A stretch of 63,983 nucleotides of DNA from Acidobacteriota bacterium (GTDB taxonomy: Bacteria; Acidobacteriota; Blastocatellia; Pyrinomonadales; Pyrinomonadaceae). The stretch covers positions 1 through 63,983 of the forward strand of contig JAFAZX010000088.1 of the NCBI GenBank assembly GCA_019239425.1, given 5' to 3'. The notes under the pieces are model-generated. The model saw only the letters and a list, made by a program, of their open reading frames with translations, was not told where the DNA came from and searched no databases. The position numbers and the translations under genes were made by a program. This document shows positions 1-9,695 of the stretch, piece after piece. How positions within the stretch are numbered: position 1 is the first letter of the stretch; every line of letters begins with the position of its first letter.

Positions 1-114
1 GTCGCCCTGGATGGCGCTGTAGTGAACGAAGATGTCGGAAGAGCCGGGCTGCTCGATGAAGCCGTAGCCCTTCGCGTTGTTGAACCACTTGACCTTACCG
101 GTAATTCTAGGCAT
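1..114 (-). CDS. Cold-shock domain protein (CspA family), C-terminus outside window
   Basis: The first 38 codons of a cold-shock protein are present; the gene runs off the left edge. Translation gives MPRITGKVKWFNNAKGYGF followed by a region containing DIFVHYSAI, which are the RNP1 (KGYGF) and RNP2 (IFVHYS) nucleic-acid binding motifs of the single OB-fold Csp family. Such proteins bind single-stranded RNA/DNA in the cytoplasm and act as RNA chaperones. The ATG at 114-112 is preceded by AGGAGG (126-131) at 11 nt spacing. A strong sigma70-type promoter lies far upstream (393-421), giving a leader of about 270 nt, as is usual for thermoregulated csp genes. Whether this copy is cold-induced cannot be told from the sequence. 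Confidence 0.93.
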   Translation of the reverse strand, partial: MPRITGKVKWFNNAKGYGFIEQPGSSDIFVHYSAIQGD

Positions 115-472
115 AGCTGACGAATCCTCCTAACGATTCGGTGAAAAGGGTCGGGCGGAACTTTCAAGGGCATCCGCCGTCCCCGCAAGTTGACCCACGA
201 GCCGGGGCGCGCCCGCAACAAGACGCGTCCTAACACTCAAAAAAATACCCGCGTGCGACGGCCCACGGCTTCGAAGCCTTTCGGACTCATCGTACGCGGA
301 CAGGGCGGAACCACTGCGAACTTCATTGCTAACGCTTGCAAGTCTAACTTTTTGGGCGAGTTAAACCACCCGCGGCGGGTTGACGACGGCGCATACTAAG
401 CGAAACCGTACGCTCTGTCAACACAAAATTTCACGCCGCCCAAAGCTTCAAGGCGCCCGCCGCCCCGAAACA
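115..472. other. Intergenic region: csp leader and promoter
   Basis: This 358-nt gap between the csp start and the stop of the M23 peptidase contains no convincing gene. It holds the csp Shine-Dalgarno (126-131), a long presumed 5' UTR transcribed leftward, and the promoter at 393-421. The short plus-strand ORFs in it overlap the peptidase antisense and lack start signals. Confidence 0.7.
393..421 (-). promoter_or_regulatory. Sigma70-type promoter for csp
   Basis: On the minus strand TTGACA (421-416) is separated by exactly 17 nt from TAGTAT (398-393). This is a consensus -35 and a near-consensus -10 at ideal spacing. Predicted transcription start near 386, so the csp mRNA would carry a leader of about 270 nt. 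Confidence 0.8.
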
Positions 473-1348
473 CTACCTCTCAGGCAGGTAGTGAAGCGGG
501 CTGACCGGCAGGTCTCCGAGACGCACCTCGTAGTGGAGGTGGGGGCCGGTCGAGCGCCCCGTCGAGCCGACGAGGCCCAACTCCTCGCCGCGCTTAAGTT
601 CCTGTCCCAAGCCGACCTCGACCTTCGAGAGATGGCCGTACCGGGTCGTCAAGCCGTTGCCGTGGTCGAGGACGACCGTCTGCCCGTAGCCGTTCTTCCA
701 GCCGGCCTCGATGACCGTGCCGTCGGCGGGGGCGATGACGGGCGTGCCCGGCGGGGCGGCGATGTCCTGTCCGGGGTGGAACTCTGAGCCGCCGCCCCCG
801 AACGGGTTGCCGCGGTAGCCGAAACTGTCGGTCGATTCGCCCTCGACCGGCCAGATGGAGGGGATGCGAGCCTTCTCCTTGAGCGCCGCCTCGTAGACCT
901 GCAAGTCCATCTCAAGGCGCGCGGCGCGCATTTCCAGAAGCTCAACCGACGCGGCGTCGAGCGCGGGGCCGCCCGCGCCGTGCGGGCTGTTTCCTTCCTC
1001 CGCCTGCGGCTGTTGCTGCTCTTGCTGACCGTCGGCCGGGACGCCCGCCTGCTCGGAGAGTCGCCGCGAGGCGTCTTCGATGGCGTCCACGCGGTTTTCG
1101 AGTTTCTGGAGCTGCTGGCGCTGGCGCTCGTTCTCCTGGCGCAGGCGGCTGTTCTCTTCCTCTATGCGCAGGTGTAGGGCCTGCTGCGTCAGGCCGTAGA
1201 CGCCGTAGGCGGCCGCGCAGCAGAGGAAGGTGACGACGAGGGCGGAGGCTTTAACCCAGCGCTTGTGGACGTAGAAGCGGCGGGCGTAGGAACGTGAACG
1301 CGAGGTAGTAGAAACGATGAAAGCGTAAAAACGCTCGTCTCTGTTCAT
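473..1348 (-). CDS. M23 family murein endopeptidase with membrane anchor and coiled coil
   Basis: A 291-residue protein. After a basic N-terminus there is one transmembrane segment (about residues 34-55), then a Glu/Gln/Arg-rich coiled coil (about 58-95), a low-complexity linker, and a C-terminal LytM/M23 domain (about 185-290). The zinc site is recognisable: the first His/Asp pair in EFHPGQDIAAP and the HxH of GPHLHYEVR. Family members cut peptide cross-links of peptidoglycan in the periplasm or activate amidases. The start chosen is the ATG at 1348 with GGAG 9 nt upstream; a longer frame upstream lacks such a site. Its position downstream of an ECF sigma cluster on the same strand is compatible with an envelope-stress role, but a terminator at 1629-1677 separates them. 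Confidence 0.9.
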   Translation of the reverse strand: MNRDERFYAFIVSTTSRSRSYARRFYVHKRWVKASALVVTFLCCAAAYGVYGLTQQALHLRIEEENSRLRQENERQRQQLQKLENRVDAIEDASRRLSEQAGVPADGQQEQQQPQAEEGNSPHGAGGPALDAASVELLEMRAARLEMDLQVYEAALKEKARIPSIWPVEGESTDSFGYRGNPFGGGGSEFHPGQDIAAPPGTPVIAPADGTVIEAGWKNGYGQTVVLDHGNGLTTRYGHLSKVEVGLGQELKRGEELGLVGSTGRSTGPHLHYEVRLGDLPVSPLHYLPER

Positions 1349-1628
1349 CGGAGTGTGCTCCTTGGGCGCCCCGTCCGTGCTCCACACTTTTGGGGGAGCA
1401 GGCACACGGATGAGCGCGAAAGGCACTGTCTGCCGAAAGAAGGCGACGAGTGCGAAAACTATTTAATTTCCGGGTTGCTTGTTTGCGAGACCCTTCCTGA
1501 AGGTGCCGCCGAGGCCCGCCTTTTGAAGATACAGCCAAAGGCGGGAGCCTGATTTGGGGCTGCACAAGGAGCTAGAAACTACCACAGGGGTCTTTTGATT
1601 GCAAACCGTCAGAAGGTCTTGAGGGTAG
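1349..1628. other. Intergenic upstream of M23 peptidase
   Basis: Together with the terminator at 1629-1677 this makes a gap of about 360 nt without a gene. An AT-rich patch near 1455-1475 could hold the promoter of the peptidase gene, but no clear -35/-10 pair was found. Confidence 0.4.
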
Positions 1629-1677
1629 AAAAACGCCCGCCGCCTGAATCCCCTGCGCGGAGTTCGGGCGGCGGGCG
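1629..1677 (-). terminator. Rho-independent terminator of the sigma/anti-sigma gene group
   Basis: Arms 1634-1648 and 1663-1677 form a GC-rich stem of about 15 bp with one G-T type mismatch and a 14-nt loop. Read leftward, the stem is followed by a run of five T (1633-1629). It lies 33 nt past the stop of the small membrane protein and so ends that transcript. Confidence 0.75.
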
Positions 1678-1709
1678 CCGCGTTTTGATGAGCCGTTTAC
1701 CTCGACGTT

Positions 1710-1928
1710 CTAAAGCTCTTCGGCCTCGCGGCGGCGTCGTTTGCGCGCGCTCATGATGGTGATGATGATGAGCAGAAACAGTGCGATGAAGGCGACGACG
1801 ATGCCGACCTTGAGGACGATCATCAGGAAGCTGACCAGCGCGATGAGCTTCTTGACGAGGATGATGAGCAGCGCGACGAGCGCGAAGATGCTGCCTAAGC
1901 GACCTGCCGCCATGAGAAAGCCTGACAT
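1710..1928 (-). CDS. Small two-helix membrane protein, unknown
   Basis: A 72-residue, very hydrophobic protein: two predicted membrane helices (about residues 10-28 and 33-58, the second rich in Ile/Leu/Val) and a basic tail ending RKRRRREAEEL. I do not recognise a family. A good Shine-Dalgarno (GGAG about 11 nt before ATG 1928) and the terminator just downstream argue that it is a real gene. It is the last member of the ECF sigma / zf-HC2 / B-box group on this strand, 75 nt after its neighbour, so it may act in the same envelope process; that is inference from position only. Confidence 0.65.
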   Translation of the reverse strand: MSGFLMAAGRLGSIFALVALLIILVKKLIALVSFLMIVLKVGIVVAFIALFLLIIITIMSARKRRRREAEEL

Positions 1929-2003
1929 CTCTTTGAAATCTCCTTCCGCCGAACGAACGCTCTAACGCGGCGCGCCTTGCGCCCGACCCATCTTAACAGA
2001 ATT

Positions 2004-2795
2004 TCAGAACCGCGGCTCGTTGGGCCAGCCGCCGCCGACCGGCTCGCGCGAGCTGACCTGCGTCACAAGCTCGCCCGTCCCGAACCGCGTCACCTCCGAA
2101 GGGAGCGCCCCCGTCGTCCCGCCGACCACGGAGGGCGGCCGCGAGAACGTGTCGAAGTTCGGCACCTCGCGCCGGCCGCTGCGCGCACGCGCCCAGTCGA
2201 AGAGCATGTACGCGCCGAGCAGCACGAGCACCACCGGGAGAAACTCTCTGACGGGGAGGCGCACGTTGAAGATCGTGTGCAGTAGGAAGACCACGCCGAG
2301 CGAGATCATCGTCACGGCCCACGCGAGAGGGTTCCCGTAGAGCCTGCGCGCGATGGCGTCATGCTCGGCCTCGGGCGCGAGGCCCGAGCGGATGAGCTGC
2401 GCGGTGCGCACGGCGTCCACGGCCGCAAACAGCCACGTGCCGATGATGCCGAGGACGAAGAAGAGCGTGCCGTCCGTGACGGTCGCCATCTGGAAGAAGC
2501 TTGCGAAGATGGTGAAGTGGACGAGCGCCTTCGAGGTCTGCCCGTTGTAGGCCGCGCCCAGGCCCGGACAGATGAGCGAGAGCAGAAGGGCCACGAACGG
2601 CGAAGTCCTACGCCTGACGACCCCTGCCGCGCCCGGCCGCGCCTGCTGCTGCTGCAAGGTCTCGACGCCCGCGACGATGCAGTCCTGGCAGTACGGGAAG
2701 CCGCGTATGCGGTGGTCGCACGCGGGGCAGAGCGGGCGGCCGCAGCGGCTGCACTGCACGACCGCGCGGTTCGTCAGGTGATACGCACAACTCAT
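2004..2795 (-). CDS. B-box-type zinc-finger membrane protein
   Basis: A 263-residue protein. Residues 1-40 hold a Cys/His cluster (C3, H6, then CSRCGRPLCPAC and PYCQDC) like B-box or zinc-ribbon N-termini common in Acidobacteriota. It is followed by a TM2-like hydrophobic block (ICPGLGAAYNGQ, about 70-90) and further membrane segments (about 100-135, 155-200). The tail is hydrophilic. Function is unknown; the architecture suggests a membrane-bound sensor or regulator. The ATG at 2795 is preferred because it begins directly at the conserved MSCAYH; a TTG five codons upstream is in frame. The gene sits 46 nt downstream of the anti-sigma gene and is probably co-transcribed. Confidence 0.8.
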   Translation of the reverse strand: MSCAYHLTNRAVVQCSRCGRPLCPACDHRIRGFPYCQDCIVAGVETLQQQQARPGAAGVVRRRTSPFVALLLSLICPGLGAAYNGQTSKALVHFTIFASFFQMATVTDGTLFFVLGIIGTWLFAAVDAVRTAQLIRSGLAPEAEHDAIARRLYGNPLAWAVTMISLGVVFLLHTIFNVRLPVREFLPVVLVLLGAYMLFDWARARSGRREVPNFDTFSRPPSVVGGTTGALPSEVTRFGTGELVTQVSSREPVGGGWPNEPRF

Positions 2796-2841
2796 CAGAC
2801 CTGCTGCCAAGACTTTCGCCCCGCCTCCCGCTTGCCCAAGA

Positions 2842-3615
2842 TTATTTCTGCTGTTGCTGCTGTTGCTGCCCGGAGTTGTTCGAGCCGTCCGGCGACGGCG
2901 AGGTGACGAGTTCGCTCGTCGCCCGCTTCAACTCGCCGGCCGTCACGGCGCCGTACTTGTATGTCTGCGACGCGAGCCGCAGGCTCTTCGTGTACATGCC
3001 CGCGATGGAGCCGTCGTCGGAGAGCGTGCTCGTGCCGACCAGCACCGCCAGCAGAACCATCGTCGCCACGGTCGCGAGCTGCGGCGTGACCATCACGTCG
3101 AGCCAGCCGCGCATCCACTCCGTAATCCTCGCCCCGAGCGGGGGGCGGACGGCCTCGGCCTCGGTCGTGCCGAGCGTGGCCTGAAGGATGCGGGCGTGCA
3201 GGCCGGCGGGCACAGGCAGCTCTTCGCCGATGTATGACGAGCAGGCGCCGATGGCGCGCACGACCTGCCCGGGCAGGTCGGAGCAGCGCGTGCAGAGCGC
3301 CGCGTGGCGCTCCCAGCGGTGGTAGAGCGCGGCGGGGATGAAGCCGTCGAGGTAGTCCGTCAGGTACTCCTCGAACTCGTCGCACGTCATCGCCGTCTCG
3401 GGCGCCGTCCGCAGAAGGATGCGCGCCTCGAGCCCGGGCGTGGGCTGCGGCGGCACGTCGGCGCGGCACTCGACGATGGCGTTCCTGACTTCGTTCAGAA
3501 GGTCGTGGCAGACGGGGCAGCGCAGGGCGTGCTCGCCGAACGCGCGGTTGGTCTCGCCTTCGAGCGCGCCGTCGAGGTAGTCCGTCAGACGATCCTCAAA
3601 CTCTGTGCAAAGCAT
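2842..3615 (-). CDS. Anti-sigma factor with two zf-HC2 domains
   Basis: A 257-residue protein. Two tandem zinc-binding anti-sigma domains are visible: residues 1-45 with C3, H28, C32, C35 (HALRCPVC), and about 78-115 with the same Cys ... HxxxCxxC arrangement (RHAALCTRC). A membrane segment (about 178-196) follows and then a periplasmic part ending in a run of seven Gln. Such proteins hold an ECF sigma factor at the inner membrane until envelope stress releases it. Its partner is the sigma factor encoded 102 nt upstream. The doubled zinc domain is less common than a single one; the first is Cys-intact, so both may bind metal. Confidence 0.88.
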   Translation of the reverse strand: MLCTEFEDRLTDYLDGALEGETNRAFGEHALRCPVCHDLLNEVRNAIVECRADVPPQPTPGLEARILLRTAPETAMTCDEFEEYLTDYLDGFIPAALYHRWERHAALCTRCSDLPGQVVRAIGACSSYIGEELPVPAGLHARILQATLGTTEAEAVRPPLGARITEWMRGWLDVMVTPQLATVATMVLLAVLVGTSTLSDDGSIAGMYTKSLRLASQTYKYGAVTAGELKRATSELVTSPSPDGSNNSGQQQQQQQK

Positions 3616-3717
3616 TCTAAATCCGCTCCATCCCTTCCACTCCCGGTCTCACAAAACCGCGCCCTCCGCGTTCGTTCACCCTTACGAACCGGGGACGCCC
3701 CGACCAAAGTAATCTCA

Positions 3718-4350
3718 TCAAACGTCGCTCATCGCGACCACCCGCATGCGGCGCAGAATCTTGGCCAGCTCGATGCGCCCGCGGTTGATGCGCGACTTGA
3801 CCGTGCCCTCGGGAATCTTCAAGTGGTCAACGATCTCCTGGTAGCTCAACTCCTCGATGTCGCGGAGGATGACGCACGTCCGGAGGTCTGGGGGTAGTTT
3901 GTCAATCGCGGCCTGCACCTGCTCGCCCAACTCCTGCCGCTCCATCTCTCGCTGCGGCGTGTTGCCGGCGGCGCGGAGGTGGTAGGTGTGGCCCTCGATG
4001 TCCTCGGCCTGCGTATCCTGCGGCGCGCGCTGGCGGCGCCGGTAGTCGTCGATGACCAAGTTACGTGCGAGGCGCATCAACCAGTTTTGCAGGTCTCCCT
4101 GTTTAGGGTCGTACTGGTCGAGCGAGCGGTAGACGCGGACGAAGACTTCCTGCGTCAAGTCCTCCGCCGCGTCCGAGCGGGACGTGAAGCGGTAGGCGAG
4201 GTTGTAGATGCGGCGGGAGTATGTGGAAACAATCTCCTCCCACGCCGCGCCGTCCCCGGCTCGACATCTCCTGACCAGTTCAGCACCTTCGCCGACACTC
4301 ACCGCCGTGACTACTCCCACCTCGCGCCCCTTCAACTCCCTCCGCGGCAT
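3718..4350 (-). CDS. ECF RNA polymerase sigma factor (RpoE-like)
   Basis: A 210-residue sigma-70 family ECF factor. Region 2 spans about residues 30-100 (YNLAYRFTSRSDAAEDLTQEVFVRVY, described in parts, and the -10 recognising NWLMRLARNLVIDDYRRR block), and region 4 about 140-200 with helix-turn-helix ELSYQEIVDHLKIPEGTVKSR. It directs RNA polymerase to GGAAC-type promoters. Its own upstream region has one (4398-4424), consistent with autoregulation, and the anti-sigma gene follows. The start is uncertain: ATG 4350 has only a weak ribosome site, while in-frame GTG codons about 12-17 codons later follow a GGGAG sequence. Confidence 0.93.
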   Translation of the reverse strand: MPRRELKGREVGVVTAVSVGEGAELVRRCRAGDGAAWEEIVSTYSRRIYNLAYRFTSRSDAAEDLTQEVFVRVYRSLDQYDPKQGDLQNWLMRLARNLVIDDYRRRQRAPQDTQAEDIEGHTYHLRAAGNTPQREMERQELGEQVQAAIDKLPPDLRTCVILRDIEELSYQEIVDHLKIPEGTVKSRINRGRIELAKILRRMRVVAMSDV

Positions 4351-4397
4351 CAAGCCAAGCGCCCCGCGTGGGTGGTCAACCCATTGTCAAACGGGCA

Positions 4398-4424
4398 TTA
4401 CGACCGCCTCAAGGGGAAAGTTCC
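4398..4424 (-). promoter_or_regulatory. ECF-type promoter upstream of the sigma gene
   Basis: On the minus strand GGAACTT (4424-4418) is followed after 15 nt by CGTAA (4402-4398). This resembles the GGAAC-N16/17-CGT layout recognised by RpoE-like ECF factors. It lies about 48 nt upstream of the ATG, so the sigma factor probably activates its own operon. Confidence 0.6.
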
Positions 4425-4616
4425 CGCCGCCCCCGGACGCCTCGGGGCGGGCATTTTCAGTCGCGACAACGGCGCCGGAGAATGGCTTCCGACCCCGGCG
4501 GCGTCTCGGCGCCCGCTGTGACTATTCTAGCCGAACGATGATACACTATATCTTGTGTCCAACGACGCGCGAAGTCAAATCGGTACACAAGTAAGGGGCG
4601 GCAAGGGACTTTTCAC

Positions 4617-5708
4617 TTGCGGAAACACCTGAAATTTGTCCTCCTGTGCCTGGTTGCCGGCCTCGCCCTCTGGTGGTTCGGGAGGGGCATGGACTGGGAC
4701 AGGGCCTGGGCGGCCATGAAGCAGGCCGACTGGCCTCTGGTGGCCGTGGCCGTGGCCGTCGTCTGCTCGACATGCATGATCAGGGCGCTGCGTTGGAAGA
4801 CTCTGCTGCGCCCGCTCGCGCCGGACGCGTCGCTCCACGAGGCTTTCGCGGCGACGTGTGTCGGCTTCAGCGCGATCTTCCTGCTGGGGCGCGCGGGCGA
4901 GGTCGTCCGCCCGGCCTTTCTACCGCTAAGCGACCGGGCGGTGAAGCCGGGCGCCGCCTTCGTCACCATCGCCCTGGAGCGCATCTGCGACACGGCCTTC
5001 GTCTTCCTGCTCTTCGCCGCCAACCTGCTCTTCGTGCGGCTCCCCGGCGCGGACGAGGCGACGTTCGCGCGGATAAGACAGGCCGGCCTGGTGCTGTTCG
5101 TCGGCACGCTCGCCGGGCTGGTCGCGCTCCTCTGGTACGGACGCCACGCAGGGGCCGTCACGGCCTGGCTGGAGGCGAGGCTTGAGCGGCTGCCGCGTCT
5201 GCTGAGGAAGGTTGGGAAGCTCGCGGTCGGACTTTTAGGGCAACTCGGGCAGACGCTCCGTGTGCTCGCGGGCGGGCGCGCTCTGCTCGTCACAGCCGGT
5301 TGTACGGCGGCGCTGTGGGCGGCGATTACGCTGGCGAACATGCTCGTGCTGAGGGCCTTCGGCCTCGGCGTCGGCGCGGGCGAGACGGTCTTCGTGCTGG
5401 GCTGGTCTCTGGTCGGCTCGGTCGTGCCGACGCCGGGCGCGGGCGCGGGGACGTACCACGCGGCGACGGCGTTCGGGCTGACGCGCTACCTCGGCCACCC
5501 GGCCGAGCAGGTGCAGCCGGCGGTGATCATCCTGCACCTCGTCGTCTTCGGCTCGCCGCTGCTCTTCGGGCTCTACTACTTCGTGCGCAGCGGCTTCAGC
5601 GTCGCGCGCCTGCGCGAGCTGATCGCGGCCGAGAAGGCCGAGGCGCGAGACCCGGGGCGCGCGGGCACAGGCAAGGCGGCGGGCGCCGCGAGCGCGGCGA
5701 ACGCTTGA
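4617..5708 (+). CDS. Flippase-like integral membrane protein (LPG synthase TM / UPF0104 family)
   Basis: A 363-residue protein with about eight hydrophobic helices and the family landmarks RALRWKTLL near residue 60, GEVVRP near 93 and PTPGAGAGTYH near 270. The family is the membrane half of lysylphosphatidylglycerol synthases, but standalone members such as this one lack the soluble aminoacyl-transferase domain and are thought to move lipid or glycolipid substrates. The TTG at 4617 is chosen because AAGGGA (4603-4608) sits 8 nt upstream and no ATG or GTG precedes it in frame. An extended -10 like element (TG-A-TACACT, 4539-4547) could drive it. The C-terminal 25 residues are Ala/Gly-rich and probably unstructured. 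Confidence 0.82.
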   Translation: MRKHLKFVLLCLVAGLALWWFGRGMDWDRAWAAMKQADWPLVAVAVAVVCSTCMIRALRWKTLLRPLAPDASLHEAFAATCVGFSAIFLLGRAGEVVRPAFLPLSDRAVKPGAAFVTIALERICDTAFVFLLFAANLLFVRLPGADEATFARIRQAGLVLFVGTLAGLVALLWYGRHAGAVTAWLEARLERLPRLLRKVGKLAVGLLGQLGQTLRVLAGGRALLVTAGCTAALWAAITLANMLVLRAFGLGVGAGETVFVLGWSLVGSVVPTPGAGAGTYHAATAFGLTRYLGHPAEQVQPAVIILHLVVFGSPLLFGLYYFVRSGFSVARLRELIAAEKAEARDPGRAGTGKAAGAASAANA

Positions 5709-5770
5709 GAGGGTGAGGGGAAAGGCTTTTCGGAAACCCCTTGTGAGCTTCACAACCAGAGGACGCTCTT

Positions 5771-6243
<473 letters not shown>

Positions 6244-6247
<4 letters not shown>

Positions 6248-6711
6248 AGAAGACGGTTCACGCGGCGATTTTCGACAGGGGCGAGCTGGAGCGCCTGCGG
6301 GCGCGGGTCGGCCGCCTGTTCGTGGCCTTGCAGGAGGCTTCGGAGATGGCCGCGGGCGAGTCGGGCGCGGCGTGGCTGCCGGCGGCGGACGTGTGCGAGT
6401 CGGACGAGTGCGTGACGGTGACGGTGGAGCTCCCGGGCGTGCGCGCGGAGCAGTTGGAGGTGACGCTCACGAACGAGGAGCTGCGCGTGCGGGGCCGCAA
6501 GCGCAGGGGCGCACCGCGCGGCGTCATCTCGCATCTATGCTCCGAGCGCAGCTTCGGCCCGTTCGCGCGCGCCATCACGCTGCGCTGGCCCGTGCGCATG
6601 GATGCCGTCACGGCCGAGCTGAAGGACGGCCTGCTCACCGTCCGGCTCCCCAAGCTCGAAGACCGCCGCGGAGTCGAGCACAGGATTGAAGTGAAGGAGA
6701 GTGATGAATGA
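6244..6711 (+). CDS. Small heat-shock protein (Hsp20/alpha-crystallin)
   Basis: A 155-residue protein. After an N-terminal arm of about 45 residues comes the alpha-crystallin domain (about 46-140: ADVCESDECVTVTVELPGV ... LTNEELRVRGRK ... AELKDGLLTVRLPK), then a short tail with an I-x-V motif (RIEV). These proteins are ATP-independent chaperones that hold unfolding proteins in oligomers. Its start overlaps the nrdR stop by 4 nt. The last three codons and the TGA stop (6700-6711) lie in the left arm of a 31-bp palindrome, so the palindrome has shaped the C-terminus. lon follows, forming a protein-quality group. Confidence 0.88.
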
Positions 6712-6778
6712 TGAGTGATGAATGATGAATAGGAGGCAGCGGGCCATATTCATCATTCATCACTCGTCATTCATCATT
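6700..6778. repeat. Long palindrome between hsp20 and lon (GATGAAT family)
   Basis: Left arm 6700-6730 and right arm 6748-6778 are complementary at 29 of 31 positions, with a 17-nt loop (6731-6747). The arms are built from a short repeated unit close to GATGAATGAT and are AT-richer than the surroundings. The loop carries AGGAGG. The left arm contains the hsp20 stop codon, and the right arm ends 6 nt before the lon ATG. Confidence 0.9.
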
Positions 6779-6784
6779 GATTTT

Positions 6785-9229
<2,445 letters not shown>

Positions 9230-9284
9230 GGCTGATTTGGACGGATTTTACGTCCGGTTAATTTGACCGATTCCAAGCGGCCGG

Positions 9285-9345
9285 CTGCCCGGCCCCGTCT
9301 CGAGTTCCAGTAAAGCTTGAGGCGGGGCCGGGCAGACCATTTTTT
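9285..9345 (+). terminator. Rho-independent terminator of lon
   Basis: A perfect 13-bp GC stem (9285-9297 with 9323-9335), extendable inward, is followed by six T (9340-9345). It lies 56 nt after the lon stop. Confidence 0.85.
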
Positions 9346-9421
9346 AGCCGCCGTTTAGGAGGTTCGGGCGCGGGGCCGGGCGCAACCCGAGGGGCGCGTG
9401 GGGCATCTTAAAAGTCCATTC

Positions 9422-9469
9422 GGCGAAGCGAAAGAGTACAGGAATCTCGGTTCGTTTCGCCTTTTATTT
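9422..9469 (+). terminator. Terminator-like hairpin in the leader of the transglycosylase gene
   Basis: Arms 9422-9436 and 9446-9461 pair over about 13 bp with small bulges, followed by TTTTATTT. It could be a second terminator for lon, the end of a short RNA, or an attenuator; the sequence does not decide. Confidence 0.45.
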
Positions 9470-9609
9470 GCATAGAGATGCGGGCATAAGGGTTGATTCT
9501 TCGGTGAGGGCTGTGATACCCTCCGGGCGGTTTCAAGGGGGTTCTGCTCTCCGACGCGGAGGCCCACAAAGCAGAGCCGGCTCCTTCATCGAAGGGTTTA
9601 ATCATTTCA

Positions 9610-9633
9610 GGAACTTTAGTGGATGCCGCTCGT
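9610..9633 (+). promoter_or_regulatory. Candidate ECF-type promoter for the lytic transglycosylase
   Basis: GGAACTT (9610-9616) is followed after 14 nt by CGT (9631-9633). This is close to the site in front of the ECF sigma gene (same heptamer, 15-nt gap). It lies about 65 nt upstream of the TTG start. A functional link to the sigma factor is inferred. Confidence 0.45.
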
Positions 9634-9695
9634 GCGACCCCTCGCTATGGTCGCCATCGTGGATTCGCTTTTATACTCGCAGAGGAGATCGACGA

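Larger units (their letters stand above)
9230..9695. other. Intergenic region between lon and the lytic transglycosylase
   Basis: This 466-nt gap contains the lon terminator (9285-9345), a second terminator-like hairpin (9422-9469), an ECF-type promoter candidate (9610-9633) and the ribosome site AGGAG (9683-9687) of the next gene. An in-frame extension of the next gene back to 9468 is open but has no start signal. Confidence 0.65.

Noticed and set aside
9346..9695. ydaO-type (c-di-AMP) riboswitch before the transglycosylase
   Set aside because: Position and gene type fit, but the conserved ydaO core sequences are not found.
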